Below are positions 21,904 to 29,110 of a stretch of 32,018 bases of DNA, one piece after another. The stretch spans positions 1-32,018 of the forward strand of contig DASVDW010000002.1 in NCBI GenBank assembly GCA_036380925.1, written 5' to 3'. Both the position numbers and the translations under genes were made by a program. Positions within the stretch are counted from its first letter, which is position 1; each line of letters starts with the position of its first letter. The DNA comes from JAICLV01 sp036380925. GTDB lineage: Bacteria > Actinomycetota > Actinomycetes > Acidothermales > Acidothermaceae. Under the pieces are notes generated by a model. It ran no database searches and was not told the origin of the DNA. It was given only the letters and a program-made list of their open reading frames with translations.

Positions 21904-23088
21904 ATGCCAGGCGTGCTGTATCGAGACGCTGCCCTTGCCGACGCGACCGGCCCCGATCTCCGACTCGGCGTCAGCATTCTCGTCGTCGACGACCGCATCG
22001 CCTGGATCCGGCCATCGGACGACGAGCCCGACCCCGGTCCGGACGTCGAGGTGGTCGACGCCTCGGGCTGCACGATCGTGCCTGGACTCGTCGACAGCCA
22101 CAGCCACCTGACGCTGCCCGGCGGCGCGCACTGGATCGACCGCGGCTTCGACTCCGCCGAGACGCTCCTCAAAGTCGCCGAGGACAACGCCCGCCTGCAA
22201 CGCGCGGCCGGCGTGCGCTGGGCCCGCGACGTCGGCTCGCCACGCCGCACCGACCCCGTCGACGGGCGCACCCGCGCGCTCGCCCTCGGCGTCCGCGATC
22301 GTTGGGCCGGACGACGCGTATACCCGTACGTGCGCGCGGCCGGCACCTGGATCACCCGCACCGGTTCGCTGCCGTCAGACCTCAGCGTCGAGATCGACCA
22401 CGGTGCCGACCTGGTCGACGCGGTGAGCGAACAGCTGGAGGACGGCGCCGACCTCGTCAAGCTTTACCTCGACGGACCCGACCGCGAGACCGCGCCGTTC
22501 ACCGTCGACGAGGTGCGGGCGGTCGTGTCGCACGCGCACAGCAGGGGCGCGCGAGTGACTGCGCACTCCGGACTGCTGCCCGGCGCCCGCGTCGGCGCGC
22601 AGGCCGGTGTCGACTCACTCGAGCACGGCTTCCAACTCGACGCCGACGTCGCGGCGCTGATGGCCGCGAACCGCGTGGCGCTGGTGTCGACCCTGGCGGT
22701 GATGGAGTCGTGGCGCTCCTTTGGCCGGACGACGTCGCTGCCGCGCTTCGCCTCGCCCGCCGGCGCGTCGCAAATAGCCGGACGACGTGAGTGGGCGCAC
22801 GAGAGCGTGCGCCTCGCCGCACGGGCCGGTGTGCTAATCGCTGCTGGCACTGACTTTGGCGGCGGCTCGTTGCGCGCCAACCAACTGGCGTGGGAAGTCG
22901 AATGCCTTGTCACGGCAGGGCTTCAGCCGTGGCAAGCGCTCGCCGCCGCAACCCGACACGGCGGCGAACTGCTCGGCGAACCGGACGCCGGCGTCATCCG
23001 CGAAGGCGGACCCGCCGACCTGGTGTTGCTGCACGGCGACCCCTACTCCGACCCCGCTTCGCTCTGGCGAGTCTGGCGCGTCACCTAA
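21904..23088 (+). CDS. Amidohydrolase-superfamily enzyme (imidazolonepropionase/prolidase-like)
   Basis: A 394-residue metal-dependent hydrolase. An N-terminal composite beta domain (1-58) leads to VPGLVDSHSHL with the HxH metal pair at 66-68. Further ligands are Lys186 in VKLYLDG (bridging carbamate lysine), His221 in VTAHSG, His241 in SLEHGF, and Asp317 in AAGTDFGGG. The C-terminal part (PADLVLLHGDPYSDP) returns to the beta domain, as in the imidazolonepropionase-like amidohydrolase clan. All catalytic positions are intact. Likely substrates are cyclic amides or dipeptides; unknown here. Its 5' untranslated region would be over 130 nt if it starts at the mirrored operator, and its ribosome site is weak. 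It ends at a strong hairpin. Confidence 0.9.
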   Translation: MPGVLYRDAALADATGPDLRLGVSILVVDDRIAWIRPSDDEPDPGPDVEVVDASGCTIVPGLVDSHSHLTLPGGAHWIDRGFDSAETLLKVAEDNARLQRAAGVRWARDVGSPRRTDPVDGRTRALALGVRDRWAGRRVYPYVRAAGTWITRTGSLPSDLSVEIDHGADLVDAVSEQLEDGADLVKLYLDGPDRETAPFTVDEVRAVVSHAHSRGARVTAHSGLLPGARVGAQAGVDSLEHGFQLDADVAALMAANRVALVSTLAVMESWRSFGRTTSLPRFASPAGASQIAGRREWAHESVRLAARAGVLIAAGTDFGGGSLRANQLAWEVECLVTAGLQPWQALAAATRHGGELLGEPDAGVIREGGPADLVLLHGDPYSDPASLWRVWRVT

Positions 23089-23093
23089 GACCG

Positions 23094-23133
23094 CGATGGT
23101 GGCGGTCACGCTGGAGCGCGACCGCCACCATCG
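23094..23133. terminator. Bidirectional terminator hairpin
   Basis: CGATGGTGGCGGTC (23094-23107) and GACCGCCACCATCG (23120-23133) form a perfect 14-bp stem with a 12-nt loop, between the convergent amidohydrolase and secreted-protein genes. In the plus direction AAAA follows; in the minus direction there is no T-run. Confidence 0.8.
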
Positions 23134-23146
23134 ACCGAAAAGTCCG

Positions 23147-23572
23147 TCAGCCGCCAGTGCAGTAACCGATCGCGGCGCCAATGCTCGCCCCATAAACGTC
23201 TTCAGCGTGGTCAATGCCCTTGCCGTTGTCGGACAGGTTGCCGGCTGTCATGTTCGGGTTGTTGCTCGCGATGACGTTGTCCTGCCCTGCCGCCTGCTTG
23301 TCGCCGAACACGAAGCTGCTGGGAATGCCGAACTGGCTGGCGTTCTCCTCCACGCAATCGGCTACGGGCTGAGGAAGGCCGATGAACACGGTCAAAACCG
23401 TGTCCAGCGACACCTGCTGCCAAGCGTTCGAATGCGCTCCTACGGCCGCGTCGCCTTGTGCCGACCGGTTTGCCACGAAGCACTCGTGCGCGAACGCGGG
23501 CCCCGCGGTCGCGCCGATCGTGACGGCGCTCATGCCGAGCGCTAACGCGGACTTGCGAAGAACGTGTCGCAT
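23147..23572 (-). CDS. Secreted protein of unknown function with N-terminal HECF
   Basis: A 141-residue exported protein. ATG 23572 follows AGGAGGGG at 5-8 nt, which decides the start over an ATG 7 codons upstream. The signal peptide is classical: MRHVLRKS, a hydrophobic core to residue 24, and AFA|HE cleavage after residue 28. The mature protein begins HECFVANRSAQGDAAVGAHSNAW and has three cysteines (31, one in ADCVEEN, one in YCTGG at the end). I recall similar HEC[FY]-starting short secreted proteins in other actinobacteria, without known function. The N-terminal His and nearby Cys after cleavage are an attractive metal-binding group, but this is inference. Confidence 0.8.
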   Translation of the reverse strand: MRHVLRKSALALGMSAVTIGATAGPAFAHECFVANRSAQGDAAVGAHSNAWQQVSLDTVLTVFIGLPQPVADCVEENASQFGIPSSFVFGDKQAAGQDNVIASNNPNMTAGNLSDNGKGIDHAEDVYGASIGAAIGYCTGG

Positions 23573-23726
23573 GACCCCTCCTATGGCTCGCACGGCGCTG
23601 CGGCTCCTGGACGAGCCACTCTCGATGCGCCCCGCCGGGTGCGAAATATTCAGGCAAAACGGCTTTCATGATCGCAAGAGTCGACAGGGAATTGACTCGG
23701 AAAAGTGACAGGCTTCGGCCAGCCAA

Positions 23727-23744
23727 ATGGCGCACCAGCGCCAT
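23727..23744. terminator. Small hairpin downstream of tetR (minus strand)
   Basis: ATGGCGC and GCGCCAT pair around ACCA (7-bp stem). It lies 90 bp past the tetR stop, in the 262-bp gap before the secreted-protein gene. The gap is less GC-rich than the flanking genes and probably also holds the secreted-protein promoter, which I cannot place with confidence. Confidence 0.35.
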
Positions 23745-23834
23745 AACGGTTTGAAATACAGACTCGTGCGGCCGCCGAATTCCCCAAGATTCCTCAAGTG
23801 TCCCAACGCGAGGGAGGCAGCCGGCGCGGCCACC

Positions 23835-24446
23835 TCACCCGCGCCGCCGACTTCTCACTGGCGCACGGCGCGTAGGAGTCGCCGTCGCGGCGAGGCTCAG
23901 CAACTCGTCGAGGACGTCGGCGGTGATGTCGGCGAGGGATCGTCGTTCGTCCTCGCGAATCCACTGCGCGAAGGCGATTCCGAACACGGTGGCGCCCGAC
24001 TGCGCGGCCAGCGTGGCGGCAGGCTCGGCGACCCCCCGCGCGCGAAGAGCGTCCGCGAGGGTGGTGGCCAGGCCAGCCAGTTTGTGCGACTCCCGCTCTC
24101 GCAGCGCGGGATTCTGCTCGATCACCGCCTGCCGCGTGCGAGAGTGGGTCCGCCGCTCGGCGGGGAACAGCGTCGCGACGGAACGCAACGCGCAGGCGAC
24201 GATCTCGATCGGCGGCGCGTCCTGGGGCGCGGCGTCCACGCCGTCGAGGAATGCCCGGACGAACACGTCCTGCCCATAGAACAGCACCTCGCGCTTATCG
24301 CTGAAATGCCGGAAGAAAGTGCGCTCAGTCAGACCGACGGACTGCGCTATCTGCGCGGCGGTCGTCTCCTCGTAGCCGTGGCTGGCGAAGAGGTCCAGCG
24401 CCGCCTTTTGCAACCTCTCCGCAGCGCCCGGTTCCCATCGCGCCAT
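23835..24446 (-). CDS. TetR-family repressor, divergent from SDR gene
   Basis: A 203-residue regulator. HTH: AAERLQKAALDLFASHGYEETTAAQIAQSVGLTERTFFRHFSDKREVLF (about 8-56). The C-terminal domain includes RTRQAVIEQNPALRERE and TVFGIAFAQWI, typical of the MftR/AcrR-like C-terminal group. The ATG at 24446 has TACACT exactly 7 nt upstream and no Shine-Dalgarno, so the message is probably leaderless. A 30-bp palindrome lies between this gene and the divergent SDR gene; it is the expected binding site, making the SDR the probable target. The C-terminal tail is Arg/Pro-rich (TRRAPVRSRRRG). Confidence 0.93.
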   Translation of the reverse strand: MARWEPGAAERLQKAALDLFASHGYEETTAAQIAQSVGLTERTFFRHFSDKREVLFYGQDVFVRAFLDGVDAAPQDAPPIEIVACALRSVATLFPAERRTHSRTRQAVIEQNPALRERESHKLAGLATTLADALRARGVAEPAATLAAQSGATVFGIAFAQWIREDERRSLADITADVLDELLSLAATATPTRRAPVRSRRRG

Positions 24447-24453
24447 GCGGCCG

Positions 24454-24482
24454 AGTGTAGTGCTGGCGACGTAGTGATGACA
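24454..24482 (-). promoter_or_regulatory. Leaderless promoter of the second tetR gene
   Basis: Minus strand: CTGTCA, 18 nt, TACACT (24459-24454), 7 nt, then the ATG at 24446. The distance puts the transcription start on the A of the ATG. Confidence 0.5.
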
Positions 24483-24508
24483 GTCGCTGACTTGGGGCTG
24501 CTACAGTC

Positions 24509-24538
24509 ATGTCTGTAACTGACGTCAGTCACAGACAT
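24509..24538. promoter_or_regulatory. 30-bp palindromic operator between tetR and SDR genes
   Basis: Outer arms ATGTCTGT (24509-24516) and ACAGACAT (24531-24538) and inner palindrome ACTGACGTCAGT (24518-24529) share the same centre, 24523.5. Only the pair 24517/24530 is mismatched, so 14 of 15 pairs match. The length suits a pair of TetR dimers or a long TetR site. It lies immediately downstream of a TACAGT box (24502-24507) that could be the SDR promoter -10. Confidence 0.8.
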
Positions 24539-24583
24539 CATAACCGTGGCTCGCTCGCCAGCGGGCCGTCGAAGGAGATCACC

Positions 24584-25480
24584 ATGCGTGTTTTCGTCAC
24601 CGGAGCCTCGGGATGGATCGGCTCCGCCGCGGTCGACGAGTTGCTCGCCGCGGGCCACGACGTCACCGGGTTGGCTCGCTCGGACGTGTCTGCCGCGGGC
24701 CTCCGCGCCAAGGGCGTCCAGGTTCTCCGCGGCGACCTAGACGACGTGGACAGCATCCGCTCCGGCGCCGCCGGCGCCGACGCGGTCATCCATCTGGCGA
24801 ACAAGCACGACTTCTCCAACGCCGCGGCATCGAACGCCGCCGAACGGAGCGCCGTCCAGACGATCTGCGACACCCTCGCCGACACCGGCCGACCGTTCCT
24901 GCTGGCCTCCGGGGTGGCCGGCCTAGCCCATGGCAGGCCAGCCACCGAGGACGACCCGTCGTCGGCCCACGGCCCGGACTCCCCACGTGGCGGTGCTGAG
25001 AACCTCGCGCTGGAGTTCGTCGAGCGCGGCGTGCACACCGTGAGTCTGCGTTTCGCGCCCACCGTGCACGGCGCCGGCGACCACGGCTTCATCGCGGTCG
25101 TCGCGGACATCGCCCGCCACAAGGGCGTCTCCGGCTACCCCGGCGACGGCGCCAACCAATGGGCCGCCGTGCACCGGTCCGACGCCGGACGCCTCGACGC
25201 GTTGGCGCTGGCAAAGGCACCGGCTGGCGCCCGGCTGCACGCCGTCGCCGAACAGGGCATCTCCACTCGCGAGATCGCCGAGGCGATCGGCCGAGCGTTC
25301 GATTTGCCCGTCGCGTCGATCGACCCCGACGACGTCGCCACTCACTTCGGCTGGATCGGCAACTTTTTCGCCATGGACCTCCAAGCGACCAGCACCGCGA
25401 CCCGGGAGCTCCTCGGCTGGACGCCCACCGGTCCCAGCCTGATCGAAGACCTCGACAACGGCGCGTACGCAGCGCGCTAA
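24584..25480 (+). CDS. NAD(P)-dependent epimerase/reductase (extended-type SDR)
   Basis: A 298-residue Rossmann enzyme. ATG 24584 follows GAAGGAG by 6 nt. The nucleotide motif GASGWIG is at 7-13, followed by an LARS/ADTG-type acceptor strand (VTGLARSDVSAAGLRAKG) and AVIHLANKHDF. The expected YxxxK active site is not present: the equivalent helix reads DSPRGGAENLALEFVERG. The substrate-side motif FAPTVHGAGDHGF and WAAVHRSDAGRLDALAL resemble SDR_a5-type atypical members. So it may bind NAD(P) and lack classical oxidoreductase chemistry. It is divergent from tetR and probably repressed by it. The downstream SDR starts 71 bp later and may be in the same transcript. Confidence 0.9.
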   Translation: MRVFVTGASGWIGSAAVDELLAAGHDVTGLARSDVSAAGLRAKGVQVLRGDLDDVDSIRSGAAGADAVIHLANKHDFSNAAASNAAERSAVQTICDTLADTGRPFLLASGVAGLAHGRPATEDDPSSAHGPDSPRGGAENLALEFVERGVHTVSLRFAPTVHGAGDHGFIAVVADIARHKGVSGYPGDGANQWAAVHRSDAGRLDALALAKAPAGARLHAVAEQGISTREIAEAIGRAFDLPVASIDPDDVATHFGWIGNFFAMDLQATSTATRELLGWTPTGPSLIEDLDNGAYAAR

Positions 25481-25551
25481 CCCGCTCGACGGCCACGGCG
25501 GCCGCCCCACGTGACCTGCTGGCACCTACTGACAAGGAAAAGGAAACATCG

Positions 25552-26271
25552 ATGAGCGATTCGACCGCACTGGTCACAGGGGCCGACAAGGGCATCGGCA
25601 AGCAGATCGCCGTCCAACTTGCGGCCGCCGGCGTGACCGTCTACGTCGGCTCCCGCAGCCCGGACCGGGGGCAGCAAGCCGTTGACGAGATCGGCGGCCT
25701 TGCCCGACTGCTCGTCATCGACGTCACCGACGCCGAAAGCATCGCCGAAGCGGCACGGCAACTGACGTCCCTCGACATCCTCGTCAACAACGCCGGGATC
25801 TCGCTCGACACCGCCTCGCCACCCGATGGCACGGACGTCGACACGTTCCGCCGCACGTACGAGACGAACGTGTTCGGCGTCGTCGCCGTGACCAACGCGT
25901 TCCTGCCTGTGCTTAGACGCTCGGCCAAACCCCGGATCGTCAACATCTCCAGCGGCACCGGCTCGCTCGCGTGGAGCACCGGGCCGAACCCGCAGTTCAA
26001 GCCCGGCTCCGGCGCCGGCGCGGCGTACCGGTCGTCAAAGGCGGCGCTCAACGCGCTGACCGTCTTCTACGCCCTCGAACTCGCCGAGGCCGGGGTGAAA
26101 GTGAACGCGCTCGCCCCCGGCCTGCGCGCCACCGACCTCAACGCGTTCGCAACGGCCAACGGCGGCGATCCCGCGGAGGCGGCGGAAGGAGCCGTCCGGC
26201 TGGCGCTGCTGCCCGACGACGGGCCGAGCGGCGGCTTCTTCTCCTGGGACGGCTCCCCGGCGCCGTGGTAG
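25552..26271 (+). CDS. Short-chain dehydrogenase/reductase (classical SDR)
   Basis: A 239-residue classical SDR. ATG 25552 is preceded by AAGGAAAAGGAAA. Motifs: TGADKGIG (9-16) cofactor loop, DVTDAES with an acidic end, LVNNAGIS (about 79-86), catalytic NISSG (Ser around 141), and the catalytic pair Tyr159 / Lys163 in YRSSK. The later PGLRATDLNAF segment is the substrate lid. All four catalytic elements are intact. It resembles carbonyl-reductase/SDR_c-type enzymes. Seventy-one bases separate it from the TetR-controlled SDR, so the two are probably one operon: one atypical and one classical SDR. Ends GFFSWDGSPAPW. Confidence 0.93.
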   Translation: MSDSTALVTGADKGIGKQIAVQLAAAGVTVYVGSRSPDRGQQAVDEIGGLARLLVIDVTDAESIAEAARQLTSLDILVNNAGISLDTASPPDGTDVDTFRRTYETNVFGVVAVTNAFLPVLRRSAKPRIVNISSGTGSLAWSTGPNPQFKPGSGAGAAYRSSKAALNALTVFYALELAEAGVKVNALAPGLRATDLNAFATANGGDPAEAAEGAVRLALLPDDGPSGGFFSWDGSPAPW

Positions 26272-26289
26272 GTCCTGCTCCTCGCTTCG

Positions 26290-26313
26290 GCCCGGTCAAC
26301 GAGTGAACCGGGT
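26290..26313. terminator. Terminator-like hairpin after the SDR pair
   Basis: CCCGGT (26291-26296) and ACCGGG (26307-26312), 10 nt apart, followed by TTGCTTACTT. The stem is short but sits 20 nt past the SDR stop and is followed by the most T-rich bases of the gap. Confidence 0.45.
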
Positions 26314-26395
26314 TGCTTACTTCCGGCTCACGATCGACCGACGCCACTGATGCCCGCTGTTACGCCGCGGGCGCCACTGTCGAAAGGCTCGCTTG

Positions 26396-28363
26396 ATGCA
26401 CGGCACGCATTCCACGGCCCGCCCGCGCGGCCGGGTCGCCTTGGCCGCGGCTGTCACCACCGTCTTCTCCAGCGTGCTGCTCGCAGACGCCTCGCCGGCC
26501 ACGGCGACGCCCGGGTACACGTACGCGGTGACGGCGGTGAGCGTCGGCGCCCACCCGAGCGCGGTGGCGGTGAATCCCGCCACAGACACGATCTATGTGA
26601 CGCAGGACGGCGGCAGCGTATCGGTCATCGACGGAGCGACGAACGCTGTGACGCCGGTGGCGGTCGGCCTCGCCCCGTCCGCCATCGCTGCGGATCCGGG
26701 CACAGACATGGTCTACGTGGTCAACGGCGGCGGCGACAGCGTGTCGGTGATCGACGGTCACCCGAACACGGTGACCACGAACACGGTGATCACGACAGTG
26801 ACTGTCGGCGCCAACCCTGACGCGGTGGCGATCGACCCGAGCACAGGCATGCTCTATGTGGTCAACAGCGGTGGCGACAGCGTGTCGGTGATCGACGGCG
26901 ACCCCTCCTCCGTGACCGCGAACATGGTGATCGCGACGGTGCCCGTCGGCGCCAACCCCGACGCGGTGGCGGTCCACCCGGGCACCCACCGGGTTTATGT
27001 GGTCAACAGCGGCGGCGACAGCGTGTCGGTGATCGACGGCGACCCGACCACCGTGACCGCGAACATGGTGATCGCGACGGTCCCCGTCGGAGGGTCTCCG
27101 AGCGCGCTAGCCGTGAACGTCGCGACAGCGGCCGTCTACGTGGCCAACTACGGCGACAACACGGCCTCCGTGATCGACGGCAATCCGAGCACAAGCACCA
27201 CGAACACGGTGATCGCGACGGTGCCGGTCGGCAGCCATCCAGCCGCGCTCGCGATCGACCAAGGCACTGACCAGGCTTATGTCGTCAACAGCGGCGGCAA
27301 CACCGTGTCGGTGATCGACGGCGACAAGAACACGGCGACGTCGGTGGTCGTCGGCGCCACCCCCCACGCGGTGGCAGTGAACCTCGTGGCAGCAAGCGTT
27401 TATGTGGCCAACTACGGCGACAGCACCGTGTCGGTGATCGCGAGAGTCGCGCTGACCCCAACGACAGCACCGGCGCCGACGTCGCCGGTGGTGTCTCGGG
27501 TCGCGGGGACGGACCGGTACGCCACGGCGGTGGCCGCCTCCACAACCCAGTTCCCCACCGCCGGTGCGGGGGCTGTGGTGCTGGCCAACGGAACGACCTA
27601 CGCAGACGCGCTCGTCGGCGTGCCGCTGGCCGCCGCAAAGAACGCGCCGCTGCTGCTCACCGCCGGCACCACACTGCCCGACGCGACGCGCGCCGAGATC
27701 ACCCGCGTGCTTCCAGCGGGACGCACCGTGTATGTGCTGGGCGGCGCCGCCGCCATTCCGACAAGCATCACCCTCCAACTCAACGCACTCGGCTACCCTG
27801 TCGACCGCCTCGGCGGCACCGACCGGTATGCCACGGCAGTCGCCGTCGCCGACGCCCTCGGCAACCCAGCCACGACGCTGCTCGCCTCTGGCCGCGACTA
27901 CCCCGACGCACTCACAACCGGCCCGGCCGCGGCCAAGACGGGCGGCGCGGTGCTGCTCACGACCGGTGACGCCCTCGGCGTGGCCACCAGCGCCTACCTC
28001 GCGGCGCATCCAGGCACGATTTACGCCGTCGGTGGCCCGGCTGCCCACGCCGACCCGGCGGCAACCCCGCTCGTCGGCGCCGACCGTTACGCCACAGCCG
28101 CTGTGGTCGCGGCGCGGTTCTTCCCCTCTCCGTCCCACGTCGGTGTGGCGACCGGCGCCAACTATCCCGACGCGCTGACGGGCGGCGCACTGCTCGGCGC
28201 CAGCGGCGGCCCGGTACTGCTCGCCGACACCGCGCACACCGGCGCCGCCACCACCTACCTGTCCCAGATCCGGGTGGGCCTCGACACCTGCTGGGTGTTC
28301 GGGGGCGGCAACGCCATCCCGAGCTCCATCGTCGACACCCTCACCGCGACGCTGCACGAGTAA
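26396..28363 (+). CDS. Exported seven-bladed beta-propeller with three cell-wall-binding type 2 repeats
   Basis: A 655-residue secreted protein. Signal peptide residues 1-38 (Arg-rich start, hydrophobic core, ATA|TPG). From residue 44 to about 352 there are seven repeats of 39-47 residues, each with VG-xxP-xAxAV, a T-xx-[VL]YV strand and [GD]xSVSVIDG: the YVTN/NHL-type propeller, and seven copies match one closed disk. Residues 366-655 are three CWB2 repeats (starting at about 366, 469, 557), each with GxDRYATA, ANG-x-YADAL or equivalent, and a VLGG/AVGG/VFGG core. CWB2 trimers anchor proteins to wall polymers (known from clostridial S-layer proteins). Start is ATG 26396, one codon after a TTG. 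A wall-anchored recognition disk is inferred. Confidence 0.93.
   Translation: MHGTHSTARPRGRVALAAAVTTVFSSVLLADASPATATPGYTYAVTAVSVGAHPSAVAVNPATDTIYVTQDGGSVSVIDGATNAVTPVAVGLAPSAIAADPGTDMVYVVNGGGDSVSVIDGHPNTVTTNTVITTVTVGANPDAVAIDPSTGMLYVVNSGGDSVSVIDGDPSSVTANMVIATVPVGANPDAVAVHPGTHRVYVVNSGGDSVSVIDGDPTTVTANMVIATVPVGGSPSALAVNVATAAVYVANYGDNTASVIDGNPSTSTTNTVIATVPVGSHPAALAIDQGTDQAYVVNSGGNTVSVIDGDKNTATSVVVGATPHAVAVNLVAASVYVANYGDSTVSVIARVALTPTTAPAPTSPVVSRVAGTDRYATAVAASTTQFPTAGAGAVVLANGTTYADALVGVPLAAAKNAPLLLTAGTTLPDATRAEITRVLPAGRTVYVLGGAAAIPTSITLQLNALGYPVDRLGGTDRYATAVAVADALGNPATTLLASGRDYPDALTTGPAAAKTGGAVLLTTGDALGVATSAYLAAHPGTIYAVGGPAAHADPAATPLVGADRYATAAVVAARFFPSPSHVGVATGANYPDALTGGALLGASGGPVLLADTAHTGAATTYLSQIRVGLDTCWVFGGGNAIPSSIVDTLTATLHE
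26525..27451 (+). repeat. In-gene tandem repeats of 117-141 bp (propeller blades)
   Basis: The seven blades are visible at DNA level. Blades 3 and 4 are nearly identical over most of 141 bp (compare 26857-26945 with 26998-27086), with 141-bp spacing. Such identity suggests recent duplication or gene conversion between blades and makes the region prone to copy-number change. Confidence 0.8.
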
Positions 28364-28364
28364 G

Positions 28365-28396
28365 ACAACGGTGACTGCCTAAAGTCGCCCTGTTGT
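28365..28396. terminator. Imperfect hairpin after the propeller gene
   Basis: ACAAC (28365-28369) pairs with GTTGT (28392-28396), continuing GGTGAC with GTCGCC after a 2-nt bulge and one G-T pair, loop 8 nt. It lies one base after the stop. Beyond it, to 28555, I see only the NTF2-like ribosome site and no clear promoter. Confidence 0.4.
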
Positions 28397-28555
28397 GCCT
28401 TGGTTAGCATGGTCTGCGCTCACCGAGCGAGCCCTGCTGGCAAGCAATTCAACCCCTCACGGCTTTCCCGACCCCTGTCCCGGGCAGACCCAGGACGGCA
28501 CAGCCCGCCGCGCCGTCACCACCGCTCCGGCGCGGTCGAACAAGAGGAGGAACCC

Positions 28556-28903
28556 ATGTCCGACGAGCAGGTAAAGCGCAACCTCAAGGGAATGGACGAC
28601 CTCGACTTCGACGGCTGGAACAATGCCGACTGGGACGGCGTCTTCGCCCATCACCACACCGACGACGTCCTCGTGGACTGGAAGGGCCAGGATCCCACCC
28701 GCGGAGTCGCCGAACACATCTCGGCGATGAAGGCCTATGTCCAATCCGCCGGCGGCACCCCACCCCAGATCACCTCCCACCCGATCAGGTTCGGGTCTGG
28801 TGACTGGACGTGCGTCGTGGGCGAGTTCGAAGGCGGAGGCCGCATGGTGACGGTCGCCAAGTGGCGCGACGGCGCCATCGCCGAGGAATACATCTGGTCC
28901 TAG
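28556..28903 (+). CDS. Small NTF2/SnoaL-like protein
   Basis: A 115-residue soluble protein with a near-perfect AGGAGG 5 nt before ATG 28556; the frame extends upstream to 28400 but lacks support. It shows the NTF2 fold order: helix (MDDLDFDGWNNADWDGVFAHHHTDDVLVDW), cavity loop (KGQDPTRGVAEHISAMKAYVQSAGG), then the strand series (ITSHPIRFGSGDWTCVVGEFEGGGRMVTVAKWRDGAIAEEYIW). The HHHTDD motif is typical of SnoaL-like/ester-cyclase relatives. Likely role is small-ligand binding or isomerisation. It sits between two large exported proteins and is unrelated to them in sequence, so co-function is unsupported. Confidence 0.85.
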   Translation: MSDEQVKRNLKGMDDLDFDGWNNADWDGVFAHHHTDDVLVDWKGQDPTRGVAEHISAMKAYVQSAGGTPPQITSHPIRFGSGDWTCVVGEFEGGGRMVTVAKWRDGAIAEEYIWS

Positions 28904-29110
28904 CTTCTGGCATCGACCCTGAGGGTTGCTCGCCGTCACCACGATGTCGTAGTTCGTTATGGCGATATCAGACCGTAGTCATCCGCCGACGAATGACCCG
29001 CTGAGGCCATCATGGCGTCTCGCGATCTGACGATAGGGATTGGTCGGCTCCACGCGACCGAGCGCGACAGGGATTGAACACGAGGTCGCCGCAATCCTGG
29101 AGGCGCCGTC

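Noticed and set aside
26804..27100. Direct repeats that could suggest a CRISPR or minisatellite.
   Set aside because: The repeats are in frame, 141 bp long, and encode propeller blades; there are no unique spacers between short repeats.
27107..28357. Long minus-strand open frame of 416 codons under the propeller/CWB2 gene.
   Set aside because: Antisense shadow; the plus-strand product has clear propeller and cell-wall-binding motifs.
28504..28540. CGTCACC followed by 16 nt and CG before the NTF2-like gene, as a third ECF41 promoter.
   Set aside because: The -10 reads CGAA rather than CGTC, and the start site would fall on the ribosome site.
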